This document shows positions 17,802-26,890 of a DNA stretch of 64,000 bases, piece after piece. The translations under genes and the position numbers were made by a program. Under the pieces are notes generated by a model. It did no database searches. It worked only from the letters and a program-made list of their open reading frames with translations, and was not told the origin of the DNA. The stretch lies in contig JAEZKZ010000114.1 of NCBI GenBank assembly GCA_023415305.1, positions 4,639-68,638 of the forward strand. The letters run 5' to 3'. Each line of letters begins with the position of its first letter. The first letter of the stretch is position 1. This DNA comes from Bacillota bacterium (GTDB taxonomy: Bacteria; Bacillota; Clostridia; Acetivibrionales; DSM-1351).

Positions 17802-17867
17802 GTAATTGATTTTTACTGGGAATGGTCAAAAAAGATATCACTGATTATGTTAAAGGTATGGAATTAG

Positions 17868-17903
17868 GGCAGTTCCCTTTAGGGAACTGCCTTCTTCCTT
17901 TCT
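17868..17903 (+). terminator. Intrinsic terminator
   Basis: A perfect 10-bp stem GGCAGTTCCC/GGGAACTGCC with a TTTA loop is followed by TTCTTCCTTTCT. It separates the DivIVA-like gene from the converging fcl gene. Confidence 0.85.
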
Positions 17904-17917
17904 AGGGTTTTCATATA

Positions 17918-18847
17918 TTAGTGTGAAATCTTTAAATAATATTCATATTCCAGGCGCAAACCTTCCTCCATATCAATTTTAGGCCTCCAGCCGGTCTCCA
18001 GAATTTTTGTATTATCAAGAACTCTTCTGGGAGTACCGTCTGGTTTTGTTGTATCAAAAATCAATTCGCCATAGTAACCGATGACCTTTTTAAGGGCTTC
18101 TGCCAGTCCCTTGATGCTTACCTCTTTACCCGAACCAATATTCACAAAGTCATTGCCCTCATAGGTCAGCATTAAATTCAGGCAGGCTTCTGCCATATCA
18201 TCAACGTAAAGAAATTCTCTTAAAGGAGTACCTGTTCCCCAAAGTTCAACCCTGGGACTATTATCAAGCTTTGCCTTGTGCAGCTTAATAATTATTGATG
18301 GAATTACATGAGCGTTGTATAAATCAAATCTGTCATTTATTCCATACAGACTTGCCGGCATTGCACATATAAAGCTTGTGCCATATTGTCTGTTATAGGA
18401 CTGACACATTTTTATACCGGATATTTTTGCTAAAGCATAGGCCTCATTTGTGGGTTCAAGAGGGCCGGTAAGCAGATAGTCCTCTTTAATTGGCTGTGGG
18501 CAGGTTTTAGGGTAGATACAGGAACTTCCCAGAAACATCAGCTTCTTAACACCATATTTATAGGAGCTTTTAATAAGGTTGCACTCCATTAGCATATTTT
18601 CCATTATAAAGTCTGCAGGAAAAGTATTGTTGGCATGAATACCTCCAACCTTTGCCGCAGCTATAAATACATATTCGGGTTTTTCGGCTCTGAAAAACTC
18701 TTCGGTGGAAGCCTGGTCTGTCAGATCCAATTCACTATGCGTTCTATATATAATCTTAGGATAACCGTTGCGTTCAAGACACCGGACCAGGGCCGATCCC
18801 ACCATACCTGTATGTCCTGCAACATATATTTTACTGTCCTTATTCAT
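17918..18847 (-). CDS. fcl: GDP-L-fucose synthase
   Basis: This 309-residue enzyme converts GDP-4-keto-6-deoxymannose to GDP-L-fucose by C3/C5 epimerisation and NADPH reduction in the cytoplasm. The cofactor motif GHTGMVGSALVR is at residues 11-22. The catalytic Ser region is FLGSSCIYPK and the YxxxK pair is YALAK. Downstream signature pieces are LYGINDRFD and WGTGTPLREFLYVDD. AGAGGGGGGG precedes the ATG. It follows gmd by 36 bases on the same strand, so the two genes form the GDP-fucose operon. Together they can supply the donor for the fucosyltransferase-like genes at 12.3-15.5 kb. Confidence 0.95.
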   Translation of the reverse strand: MNKDSKIYVAGHTGMVGSALVRCLERNGYPKIIYRTHSELDLTDQASTEEFFRAEKPEYVFIAAAKVGGIHANNTFPADFIMENMLMECNLIKSSYKYGVKKLMFLGSSCIYPKTCPQPIKEDYLLTGPLEPTNEAYALAKISGIKMCQSYNRQYGTSFICAMPASLYGINDRFDLYNAHVIPSIIIKLHKAKLDNSPRVELWGTGTPLREFLYVDDMAEACLNLMLTYEGNDFVNIGSGKEVSIKGLAEALKKVIGYYGELIFDTTKPDGTPRRVLDNTKILETGWRPKIDMEEGLRLEYEYYLKISH

Positions 18848-18883
18848 ATTAACCCCCCCTCTAAGGATATAAATTTGACTCTT

Positions 18884-19903
18884 TTAACCTTTTAGGTCGC
18901 TTTCCACCATCAATTTGACCAATTCCTCAAAGGATACCTTTTGAGTCCAGTTAAGCCGGCTTTTTGCCTTTGTCGGGTCACCCAGTAAAAGATCTACTTC
19001 TGTTGGGCGGAAAAACTGGCTGCTTACATTAATCAATTCTCGACCTGTTCCCTTGTCAATAGCTTTCTCAGTGACACCCTGCCCCTCCCATTTCAGGTTG
19101 ATCCCTACATGTTTAAAGGCCAACTCACAGAATTCCCTTACTGTATGCGTCTCACCTGTAGCTATTACAAAATCCTCGGGTTCAGGCTGCTGCAATATAA
19201 GCCACATTGCTTCAACATAATCTCCGGCGTAACCCCAATCTCTTTTGGCATCAAGGTTGCCCAGCACAAGCTTATCCTGTTTTCCCTTTAATATATTAGA
19301 AATGCCAAGGGTAATTTTTCTGGTTACAAAATTTTCCCCTCTTCTGGGGGATTCATGGTTGAAGAGAATACCATTACATGCAAACAGACCGTAGGCCTCT
19401 CTGTAGTTTACAGTTACCCAGTAAGCATAAAGCTTTGCAGCGGCATAGGGACTTCTCGGATAGAAAGGAGTGCTTTCCCTTTGCGGCACCTCCTGTACCT
19501 TACCAAATAATTCGCTTGAAGAGGCTTGGTAAAATTTTGTGTCAGGCTTAACGTCTCTTATACAGTCCAGCAGTCTAAGCGTACCCAGACCGTTTGCATC
19601 AGATGTATATTCCGGCACGTCAAAGGATACCTTGACATGGCTCTGCGCACCAAGATTGTAAACTTCATCAGGCTGAATTTGATATATTAATTTGGTTATG
19701 CTTCCGGTATCGGTCAGATCTCCGTAATGTATAAAGAAGTGGTTGCTATTGTCTGCACTCTGCAGCAGATGGTCGATTCTACTTGTATTTACTGTACTGC
19801 TCCGTCGGATAATACCGTGTACTTCATAACCTTTATCCAGCAAAAACTCAGAAAGGTATGAACCATCCTGACCGGTTATTCCTGTTATTAAAGCTTTTTT
19901 CAT
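18884..19903 (-). CDS. gmd: GDP-mannose 4,6-dehydratase
   Basis: This 339-residue enzyme makes GDP-4-keto-6-deoxy-D-mannose, the precursor of GDP-fucose. It has GITGQDGSYLSEFL at the N-terminus and the catalytic block QASSSELFGKVQEVPQ. YAAAK and NHESPRRGENFVTRKI are both hallmarks of Gmd. AGGAG lies 8 bases before the ATG. A good sigma-A promoter sits about 100 bases upstream. It is the first gene of the gmd-fcl operon. Length and motifs are normal for the family. Confidence 0.96.
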   Translation of the reverse strand: MKKALITGITGQDGSYLSEFLLDKGYEVHGIIRRSSTVNTSRIDHLLQSADNSNHFFIHYGDLTDTGSITKLIYQIQPDEVYNLGAQSHVKVSFDVPEYTSDANGLGTLRLLDCIRDVKPDTKFYQASSSELFGKVQEVPQRESTPFYPRSPYAAAKLYAYWVTVNYREAYGLFACNGILFNHESPRRGENFVTRKITLGISNILKGKQDKLVLGNLDAKRDWGYAGDYVEAMWLILQQPEPEDFVIATGETHTVREFCELAFKHVGINLKWEGQGVTEKAIDKGTGRELINVSSQFFRPTEVDLLLGDPTKAKSRLNWTQKVSFEELVKLMVESDLKG

Positions 19904-20000
19904 GTATACAACTCCTCGAATATTTTTTTATAGTAAGTAAGCTTGGTTGGTGATTACTTGTGACGGCTTCTGAAAGACCTCAGGCTAGTAACATAATATG

Positions 20001-20029
20001 TTTATATGTAAGATTATGGACCAAGTCAA
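20001..20029 (-). promoter_or_regulatory. Sigma-A promoter for gmd-fcl
   Basis: On the minus strand, TTGACT (20029-20024), a 17-base spacer and TATAAA (20006-20001) are well matched to consensus. A leader of about 90 bases precedes gmd. Confidence 0.7.
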
Positions 20030-20131
20030 TTACAAAACTTTTAAAGTATTTGTTAAATATATACAATAAAAGGGTTAACAACATATGATTAACTGTAAAA
20101 ATACTTGATATTCAATAAAAAGTTATGGTGG

Positions 20132-20252
20132 TACAATTAGAGAAATAATTTATGTGCTTCCAGGATAAAATTAGAAGAATAAAAAATGTTAAAATGACTG
20201 GACGGTCTCAAAGATGAGTTTTATAACCCATGGGTTATAGGCTCATCTTTTT
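20132..20252 (+). promoter_or_regulatory. modA leader: extended -10 and terminator-type hairpin
   Basis: TGG TACAAT (20129-20137) is a possible extended -10 without a clear -35. About 75 bases later, the hairpin at 20211-20252 has a GATGAG/CTCATC base, an inner TATAACCC/GGGTTATA stem and a TTTTTT tail. It lies 100 bases before modA with no gene upstream on this strand, so it could be an attenuator. The rest of 19904-20310 shows nothing coding. Confidence 0.45.
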
Positions 20253-20310
20253 TGTTACTCCAAGAAAGAATAGGTTTTACACAGACCAATACCTGGGGAA
20301 AGGTAATTTT

Positions 20311-20355
20311 ATGAACTCAAATGAAGATAAAGTATCTGACAGGAGGTTTTTATGA
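20311..20355 (+). CDS. 14-codon upstream ORF overlapping the modA start
   Basis: ATG at 20311 follows GGGGAAAGG at good spacing. It encodes MNSNEDKVSDRRFL and stops with a TGA at 20353-20355 that overlaps the modA ATG (ATGA). The modA ribosome site AGGAGG lies inside its last codons. This geometry would couple modA translation to the small ORF. It is too short for homology support and could be chance. Confidence 0.35.
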   Translation: MNSNEDKVSDRRFL

Positions 20356-21176
20356 AAAAATTTTGGAATTTTTCAACCAAACTATTGGCAGCAATCTTAT
20401 TGTCGACAATTGTATTTTCCGGCTGTGGGACAGCTTCAAAACAGACTTCAGTAAATACGGGGGTAACACAGGAGGATACACAGACTGTTGAATTAACTGT
20501 AGCGGCAGCATCCAGTCTGAAGGATGCTCTTACAGAAATAAAAAAAGTTTACGAAGAGTCAAGTAAAAACGTTAAGGTGACGTTTTCCTTTGGAGCCTCG
20601 GGAGCACTTCAGCAGCAAATTGAAAATGGGGCTGATGTGGATATATTTATATCTGCTGCTGTCAAACAAATGGATTCACTGGAGGAAAAAGGGCTGATTA
20701 TCCCGGATACGCGGAAGAACTTTCTTGAAAATCAGGTTGTTTTGATTGTTCCGAAGGATTCAACTTTGATCACTGATTTTAAGGACCTTACTCTGGATAA
20801 GGTAAAGCAGATTGGTCTTGGTGAACCCAAGGGCGTACCGGTAGGCCAATATGCTGAAGAGGTTTTATCAAATCTCAAAATCTTAAAACAGCTGCAAAAA
20901 AAGGCTGTATACGGAAACAATGTAAAGGAAGTATTAACCTGGGTGGAAACGGGTAATGTTGATGCCGGTATAGTCTATTTCACAGATGCGAAGATTTCCG
21001 ATAAGGTAAGAATTGCTGCAGCTGCACCCGAAGGATCGCATAAACCTGTTTATTATCCTGCGGCAGTGATAAAGGAAAGCAAAAATCCTGAAGAGGCCAA
21101 AGGGTTTACAGATTTTCTTTATGGCAGTAAAGCTAAAGCTATTTTCGAAAAGTATGGCTTCACTTTTTTAATATAA
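20352..21176 (+). CDS. modA: Molybdate/tungstate-type ABC substrate-binding lipoprotein
   Basis: This 274-residue protein has a lipoprotein signal (LLAAILLSTIVFSGC, lipobox Cys at about residue 25). The ModA fold follows, with LTVAAASSLKDALTEI and FSFGASGALQQQIENGADVDIFISA, where Ser residues bind the oxyanion. GVPVGQYAEEVL and DAGIVYFTDA are also typical. It captures molybdate or tungstate outside the membrane for a ModBC transporter. No modB or modC gene is adjacent, so it may work with a transporter encoded elsewhere. AGGAGG lies 6 bases before the ATG. Confidence 0.88.
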   Translation: MKKFWNFSTKLLAAILLSTIVFSGCGTASKQTSVNTGVTQEDTQTVELTVAAASSLKDALTEIKKVYEESSKNVKVTFSFGASGALQQQIENGADVDIFISAAVKQMDSLEEKGLIIPDTRKNFLENQVVLIVPKDSTLITDFKDLTLDKVKQIGLGEPKGVPVGQYAEEVLSNLKILKQLQKKAVYGNNVKEVLTWVETGNVDAGIVYFTDAKISDKVRIAAAAPEGSHKPVYYPAAVIKESKNPEEAKGFTDFLYGSKAKAIFEKYGFTFLI

Positions 21177-21323
21177 TATTATGACAATTGTCACATTTAC
21201 TTCTGATTCCAGACACTTAAGTATTACATCCGGAATATGTAAAATATTATTGTAAGGTAATACATGAAAATTTCCGGCGAAGGTATTTATTCCGGCTGTC
21301 GGCTATATATGGAGGTTTGAATC

Positions 21324-22256
21324 ATGATTGTGAGTGTAAAAAATTTAGTAAAGAGATACGGAGAGTTGGTAGCTCTGGATCACCTGTCCTTTGATGTAAA
21401 AGAGGGCGAGATATTCGGACTTCTTGGACCAAACGGCTCCGGAAAGACAACAGCAATAAACTGCATTCTTTCGCTGCTGAGCTATGACAAGGGAGAAATA
21501 AGACTTTTCGAAAAACCTATGGCACCTGATGCCTATGATATCAAGCGTGATATTGGGATTATAATGCAGGATGTTGCAGTTTTTGAAGAACTAACGGTAT
21601 ACGAGAATATAAATTATTTCTGCAGTCTATATGTTAATGACAAAGAGAAACGTAAAAGGCTGGTTGAAGAAGCCATTGACTTTGTAGCGTTAAATGAATT
21701 CAGAAAATTTTACCCGAAGAAACTTAGCGGCGGCTTGCTGAGACGATTAAATATCGCCTGCGGTGTAGCCCATAAGCCTAAGCTTGTAATACTGGATGAA
21801 CCAACAGTTGCAGTCGACCCACAAAGCAGAAACAACATCCTTGACGGAATAAAAAAGCTGAATGAAGAGGGAGCCACAATAATATACACCTCCCACTACA
21901 TGGAAGAGGTTGAACAGCTATGCAGCAGGATTATGATCATGGATAAGGGCAAGGTAATTGCCATGGGCAGCAAGGATGAGCTTAAAGCGATGATAAAGCT
22001 GGGAGAGACAATTTCAGTTGAGATATTCGGACTTGAAAACAATAAGATAGATGAAATAAAACAGCTGCCCAACATTAACAGTGTGGATTACAATAACAGG
22101 GTTCTTTCAATAAAATATAACAAGGGAAAACACAACCTTACCACCCTTCTGGACTATTTCAAGGATAACAATATGTCCTTCGGGAGGGTATACTCTGAAA
22201 TGCCGACACTTAATGATGTCTTCCTCGAAATAACAGGGAAGGATCTCCGAGACTGA
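21324..22256 (+). CDS. ABC exporter ATP-binding protein (ABC-2 type)
   Basis: This 310-residue ATPase has Walker A GPNGSGKTT (about residue 37) and a Q-loop in IIMQDVAVFEELTVYEN. The signature is LSGGLLRRLNIA, Walker B is LVILDEPTVAVDPQS and the H-loop is TSHYMEE. The C-terminal about 80 residues are the usual accessory domain of drug/antibiotic exporters. It is the first gene of a three-gene exporter with two ABC-2 permeases (17-base gap, then 14-base overlap). AraC-family gene 24613-25524 converges on the end of the operon. The exported substrate is unknown. Confidence 0.92.
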   Translation: MIVSVKNLVKRYGELVALDHLSFDVKEGEIFGLLGPNGSGKTTAINCILSLLSYDKGEIRLFEKPMAPDAYDIKRDIGIIMQDVAVFEELTVYENINYFCSLYVNDKEKRKRLVEEAIDFVALNEFRKFYPKKLSGGLLRRLNIACGVAHKPKLVILDEPTVAVDPQSRNNILDGIKKLNEEGATIIYTSHYMEEVEQLCSRIMIMDKGKVIAMGSKDELKAMIKLGETISVEIFGLENNKIDEIKQLPNINSVDYNNRVLSIKYNKGKHNLTTLLDYFKDNNMSFGRVYSEMPTLNDVFLEITGKDLRD

Positions 22257-22273
22257 GGAGGGGGGGAAGTATA

Positions 22274-23434
22274 ATGTTTTTTAATATATTTTGTAACAGA
22301 TTGAAATGTATAGTACGGGATAAAGCATTAGTGTTCTGGACATTAATATTTCCGTTGATTCTAGCTACCTTTTTCAATATGGCGTTTTCCAACATTACTA
22401 AATCTGAAAACTTTAATGTTGTAAATATAGCAGTGGTAGACGATGAACAGTACCAAGAAAATAAAGAATTCAGAGATTTTATTGAGCAGCATTCCGGAGG
22501 GATTTCCGATAATAACAGCGGCAAACAGCTTTTTAACGCAAAGGTGGTATCCAAAGAGCAGGCGGAAAAAATGCTTGCCGGCAACGAGGTTGTGGGATAT
22601 ATCACCTATGGCAATCCTATCGGTCTCACAGTAAAGAAGTCCGGGTTTGATCAAACCATCATAAAAGAAATTTTCGATCAGTACAGTCAAACAGGAAGTA
22701 CAGTTTTCAGTATTATAAAACAGAATCCTGCAGCTCTTCAGAACGGGCTTACAGAGGACCTGCAAAACAATTCCGCTTATACTAGAGAAGTTCAGATTGG
22801 AACACAGGACAAACCTGATATCACAGTAAATTATTTTTATACCTTAATAGCGATGGCCTGCTTTTACGGTGCCTTCTTCGGACTAAAAGAGGTAACCGAC
22901 ACTCAGGCAAATTTATCAAAAAGGGCTGCAAGGCTCAATGTTGCTCCGGTTCACAAGTTGAAAGTTCTGACGGCAGGTATGCTGGCGGGTTTGTTGATTT
23001 CTTTTACTGAAATTATTCTTTTGATGAGCTATCTTATTTTTGGACTGAAAATAGATTTTGGAAATCAAACGGCATTAATATTACTGACCTGCGTTATAGG
23101 ATGTGCAAGCGGAATAAGCTTTGGAGCCTTAATTAGTGTAATAAATAAAAAGGGAGAGGGAATAAAGACAGCCATCCTTATTGTTTCTACCATGACGGCC
23201 TCTTTTCTGTCAGGAATGATGTTTGACAAGATGAAATACATTGTGCAGCAGCATGTTCCGATACTGGCATATATAAACCCGGTATCTCTGATAACAGATG
23301 CGTTCTATGCATTATACTACTATGACACACACACAAGATTTTTCGTTAACATAGGTTTGCTGAGTGGATCTACTGTCCTGTTCTGCCTTGTAACCTATTT
23401 AGTAATGAGGAGGCAGAGATATGATTATATTTAA
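22274..23434 (+). CDS. ABC-2 type permease subunit 1
   Basis: This 386-residue membrane protein has one N-terminal helix (ALVFWTLIFPLILATFF) and an extracytoplasmic domain of about 150 residues. A C-terminal bundle of five or six helices follows (for example YFYTLIAMACFYGAFFG and LIVSTMTASFLSGMMF). This is the classic ABC-2/YhgE-like exporter topology. The last bases overlap the next gene by 14, so both permeases are probably made in equal amounts. GGAGGGGGG precedes the ATG. It should pair with the following permease and the ATPase upstream. Confidence 0.88.
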   Translation: MFFNIFCNRLKCIVRDKALVFWTLIFPLILATFFNMAFSNITKSENFNVVNIAVVDDEQYQENKEFRDFIEQHSGGISDNNSGKQLFNAKVVSKEQAEKMLAGNEVVGYITYGNPIGLTVKKSGFDQTIIKEIFDQYSQTGSTVFSIIKQNPAALQNGLTEDLQNNSAYTREVQIGTQDKPDITVNYFYTLIAMACFYGAFFGLKEVTDTQANLSKRAARLNVAPVHKLKVLTAGMLAGLLISFTEIILLMSYLIFGLKIDFGNQTALILLTCVIGCASGISFGALISVINKKGEGIKTAILIVSTMTASFLSGMMFDKMKYIVQQHVPILAYINPVSLITDAFYALYYYDTHTRFFVNIGLLSGSTVLFCLVTYLVMRRQRYDYI

Positions 23435-24590
23435 AACATATTTTAGAATAATAAAGAAACAAAGCTTGCAATTATCAATATATGTAATAGTATTTCTTGC
23501 CATCGCCATACTTTTTACTTATATGGGCAATGACAATAATGTAGATACTTTTACTCAATCCAAAGCAAAGGTGGCTTTTATAAATGAAGGACAGGATACT
23601 GTATTAATACAAGGACTTAAGGATTATCTGGCAGACCATTCAATTTTTGTTGAGCTTGACAGTAACACTGAGTATTTGCAGGATGCACTGTTTTTCAGAG
23701 AGGTTGAGTATATTGCCAAAATACCTGCCGGCTTTACAGAAGACTTTATGTCGGGAAAATCGGCAGGTATAGACAAGACAGTTGTTTCAGGCACCGTAAG
23801 TGGTGTTTATACAGATATACTTATAAACAAATACCTGAAATCGGCAAATCTTTATGTTAAAAACCTGAAAAATATATCACAGGAAGAGTTGGTTAAAAAT
23901 ATCAAGAAGGACCTGGATATGGAAACAGACGTAAAATTGAAGACATCGGAAGGAAAAGTTGAAGAAACCAGTTCACTGGAGTACTTTTACAACTATTCTC
24001 CTTATATATTGCTTAACATTATCATCCTTGGTGTAAGTTCCATTATGATGGTATTCAACGACATAAAGCTGAGGAGACGGAATCTATGCTCTCCTGTAAG
24101 TAATACCTCTTTTAATATGCAAATTTTACTTGGCAACATTGTCTTCTCATTAGCTTGCTGGGCAATACTGGTTATATTAAGTGTTATTCTTTACAGGAAT
24201 GACATATTTAAGCTGAATACTTTATACTTCTGCATAAACTCATTGATTTTAACAATAACCATCCTTTGTATCAGCTTCCTGGTCGGAATACTTATTAAGA
24301 ACAGGAACGCTCAATCGGGTGTTTCAAATGTACTGTCTCTTGGAATGTGTTTTTTGACTGGTGTATTCGTACCGCAGGAAATGCTGGGTGAAAATGTTCT
24401 CGCTATCGCAAGGTTTTTGCCGACCTACTGGTTTATAAAAGCTAACAAAGCCATAGGAGATTTGACGGTATTCAATTTGGACAATTTAAGTCCTATAGTT
24501 TCCTATATGCTGATAGAACTTGGATTTGCGGCAGCAATATTATCAATAACCCTTGTACTTAGCAAAAGGAAACAACTAAAAGGAATCTGA
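23421..24590 (+). CDS. ABC-2 type permease subunit 2
   Basis: This 389-residue second permease has the same topology: a helix at about residues 15-32 (LSIYVIVFLAIAILFTY), a large outer domain, then five or six helices ending with a basic tail (LSKRKQLKGI). GAGGAGG is placed just before its ATG, inside the preceding gene. It probably forms the heterodimeric channel with subunit 1. The substrate is unknown; small hydrophobic drugs or peptides are usual for this class. Confidence 0.88.
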   Translation: MIIFKTYFRIIKKQSLQLSIYVIVFLAIAILFTYMGNDNNVDTFTQSKAKVAFINEGQDTVLIQGLKDYLADHSIFVELDSNTEYLQDALFFREVEYIAKIPAGFTEDFMSGKSAGIDKTVVSGTVSGVYTDILINKYLKSANLYVKNLKNISQEELVKNIKKDLDMETDVKLKTSEGKVEETSSLEYFYNYSPYILLNIIILGVSSIMMVFNDIKLRRRNLCSPVSNTSFNMQILLGNIVFSLACWAILVILSVILYRNDIFKLNTLYFCINSLILTITILCISFLVGILIKNRNAQSGVSNVLSLGMCFLTGVFVPQEMLGENVLAIARFLPTYWFIKANKAIGDLTVFNLDNLSPIVSYMLIELGFAAAILSITLVLSKRKQLKGI

Positions 24591-24612
24591 TAGAGACTTG
24601 AACAATCACATT

Positions 24613-25524
24613 TTACTTAAGCATCCAGTTGTTTTTTTCTCGATACTCGGTAGCTGAGAGTCCGTAATATTTTTTAAACATTCTGCCGAAATGGGAGGGG
24701 TCATTAAACCCTGTACGGCCGATGATTTCAGCTACCGGAAGAGTTGTATCTCTAAGCAGCTGCGCTGACAGGCAGGCTCTAAGTTTTATAAGAAAATTCA
24801 TAACAGACATTCCTGTAGCATCATTCAATAGTTTGTTTAAAGAGGTCCTGTTAATATGGAATTTCTCAGTCAGGTCCTCTATAGTTATTTTTTTAGAATA
24901 GTTGGAATAGAGGTATAACAGTATGTCTCCAATACCACTTTGCTCCTTGTTGATTTCTATACTGTAGTTTTCCTCCGGTGTGGAAGCAAGCCTCTGTATG
25001 AGAAAAAGCAGTTCTATCAGATAACTTCGGGATCTGCAGGGCCAATAATTATCTCTTTGTATATCAAGCTCAAGCCTTATACAATCGAGTAAAGCCTTTA
25101 CCTGTTTACAGGTTCCAGGGCCAATATTAAGCTGTCCCCTGAAGGTACTGTTTCGGTCTATAAATACTTCAAGCCAGAACAAATCTTGATTTTCAGTAGC
25201 CGATAAACCTTCAGGATGTCTTATTCTATTAAAACTAAAGGCGTTGTTTATAATGCTGGGATGAAACCAGACGGTCAGTGCTTTAAGCTTACTGTGACTC
25301 TCAAGAAAATAGTGTTCATTTTCGTTGAAGCAAAAAAGTGCAGGACTTACAAAAATCAGCCGTTTGCCGTCAATGTTTAAAATACCAGAGCCTTCTTCCG
25401 CAAAAACTATTTTAAATCGCTCCCCATAGCCTAAATCAGAGTTAAACAAATCGTCTTCCTTAAGGAAAACCTTCAAGCCGTAATTTGTAAAATATTTTTT
25501 GCCGATAGTTTCCAGAGATATCAT
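24613..25524 (-). CDS. AraC-family transcriptional regulator with N-terminal cupin-like domain
   Basis: In this 303-residue regulator, about residues 1-170 look like the AraC cupin sensor half (SGILNIDGKRLIFVSPALFCFNE). The DNA-binding domain is C-terminal, with first helix-turn-helix ITIEDLTEKFHINRTSLNKLL and the second around AEIIGRTGFNDPSHFGRMFKKYYG. The typical end is LSATEYREKN. It converges on the ABC-2 exporter operon with only 22 bases between stops. It may regulate the exporter in response to its substrate, but convergent layout gives weak support. Confidence 0.85.
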   Translation of the reverse strand: MISLETIGKKYFTNYGLKVFLKEDDLFNSDLGYGERFKIVFAEEGSGILNIDGKRLIFVSPALFCFNENEHYFLESHSKLKALTVWFHPSIINNAFSFNRIRHPEGLSATENQDLFWLEVFIDRNSTFRGQLNIGPGTCKQVKALLDCIRLELDIQRDNYWPCRSRSYLIELLFLIQRLASTPEENYSIEINKEQSGIGDILLYLYSNYSKKITIEDLTEKFHINRTSLNKLLNDATGMSVMNFLIKLRACLSAQLLRDTTLPVAEIIGRTGFNDPSHFGRMFKKYYGLSATEYREKNNWMLK

Positions 25525-25610
25525 TATTTATAACCCCCGAAGAGAAATACTCGATAATTATTATTTTTATGGTACTATTATACAATTTGAACAATTAAAT
25601 TAAAATACAA

Positions 25611-25651
25611 ACATACCCTTCGAAAGATATTGCTTCCATCGAGGGGTATGT
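25611..25651 (-). terminator. Terminator-like hairpin after the double DJ-1 gene
   Basis: ACATACCCTTCG and CGAGGGGTATGT pair over 12 bp with a G-U. On the minus strand a T-rich run (TTGTATTTTAATTT) follows. A second, smaller hairpin (TCCTCC/GGAGGA, 25700-25722) lies even closer to the stop codon. Confidence 0.65.
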
Positions 25652-25726
25652 TATCAATTTTGGACTTTAATTAAAACGCATATAACGAGGTAAAAGATGT
25701 CCTCCACTTCTCTGAGGAGGAGTATA

Positions 25727-26890
25727 TTAAGCGTGTAGTATTTTCAGCACTTCACATAATTTAAGACCAAAAGCCTGAGAGGCGTCAGGGTTTCTTCCTG
25801 TAACAATATTTCCTGAGACCACCACTTCTTCATTAACATACTTTGCACCATATTTGGTTAGTTCCTTGATTCCGTCCTCCCAGGGGAACATGGTAGCTTT
25901 CTTGTTCTTCAAAAGTCCTGCCTTTGATAAAACAGGAGGAGCCGCACAAATAGCAGCAATGACTTTATTGTTTTTGTTTGCGTCCTGTAATAACTTCCTC
26001 AACGAGGTATCTTCCCAGAGAGAACCTATTACTCCTGTTCCCCCGACAACTACAATAGCATCGAAGTCAGATGCCTTTGCAGCAGATATTTTTATATCCG
26101 GTGTAACTCTCGAACCGTTGGATCCTGTAGCAGTATCTGTCGTTATGCTTGCTACGGTAATTTTTGCTCCGTTTACCTCCAGGATTGTTTTAGGATCAAA
26201 GAATTCAACATCTTCAAAATCTTTCTGAGCTATAACCATAAGAACTTTTTTCTCAAACTTCCTTATTCCAAGTACATCACAAAGCTTTAAACCAAAAGCC
26301 TTCGATGCGTCAGGATTTTTTCCAGTAACAATATTATCCGACACCACAGTCTCCTCGTTAACATAAATTGCACCATGTGCTGTAAGTTCTTTTATTCCAT
26401 CCTCCCAGGGGAACATGGTAGCTTTTTTGTCTTTTAATATTCCTGCTTTTGATAGTGTTGGAGGTGCAGCGCATATAGCACCGATTATTTTCTTCTGCTT
26501 ATCAGCCTCCTGAAGCAGAGTCCGAAGCTCAGGATTATCCCACAAGGTACCGATAACTCCTGTCCCGCCTACAACCACAATGGCATCATAATCAGCTACC
26601 TTAGCCTGTGATATTAATAAATCTGTCTTAATGACTCTTCCCTGTGCTCCAACAGCTGAAGCCTCTGTACTTGCAATACTAACATTAGCACCATTGGTTT
26701 CAAGTATTGCCTTTGGGGTAAAGAGTTCAACGTCCTCATAGTCCTTTGGTGCAATAACCATCAAAACCTTTTTGGCGGGGGCAGACTTTTTGGTCTCTGC
26801 TGCCGGTTGCGCCCAAGAGGGTACAAACATGGTAATCAATACCGATATAATAATAAGCAAGCCAATACTATTTTTCATTTTTCTTTTCAT
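25727..26890 (-). CDS. Exported protein with two tandem DJ-1/PfpI domains
   Basis: This 387-residue protein has an N-terminal hydrophobic signal (SIGLLIIISVLITMFVPSWA). Two copies of the same domain of about 165 residues follow. Each copy starts KKVLMVIA, has YDAIVVVGGTGVIG or FDAIVVVGGTGVIG, and then AAICAAPP or GAICAAPP with the nucleophile-elbow Cys. Both copies share KKATMFPWEDGIKELT. DJ-1/PfpI proteins include proteases, chaperones, glyoxalases and deglycases. Both Cys and the upstream Glu (YEDVELF, FEDVEFF) are kept, so both domains look active. Export of such a double domain is unusual. The ATG at 26890 follows GAGGAG; the TTG six codons earlier overlaps the ribosome site and is rejected. 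Confidence 0.85.
   Translation of the reverse strand: MKRKMKNSIGLLIIISVLITMFVPSWAQPAAETKKSAPAKKVLMVIAPKDYEDVELFTPKAILETNGANVSIASTEASAVGAQGRVIKTDLLISQAKVADYDAIVVVGGTGVIGTLWDNPELRTLLQEADKQKKIIGAICAAPPTLSKAGILKDKKATMFPWEDGIKELTAHGAIYVNEETVVSDNIVTGKNPDASKAFGLKLCDVLGIRKFEKKVLMVIAQKDFEDVEFFDPKTILEVNGAKITVASITTDTATGSNGSRVTPDIKISAAKASDFDAIVVVGGTGVIGSLWEDTSLRKLLQDANKNNKVIAAICAAPPVLSKAGLLKNKKATMFPWEDGIKELTKYGAKYVNEEVVVSGNIVTGRNPDASQAFGLKLCEVLKILHA

Noticed and set aside
21182..21193. 12-bp palindrome TGACAATTGTCA between modA and the ABC exporter
   Set aside because: It is short and not placed at a recognisable promoter; chance is likely in AT-rich DNA.
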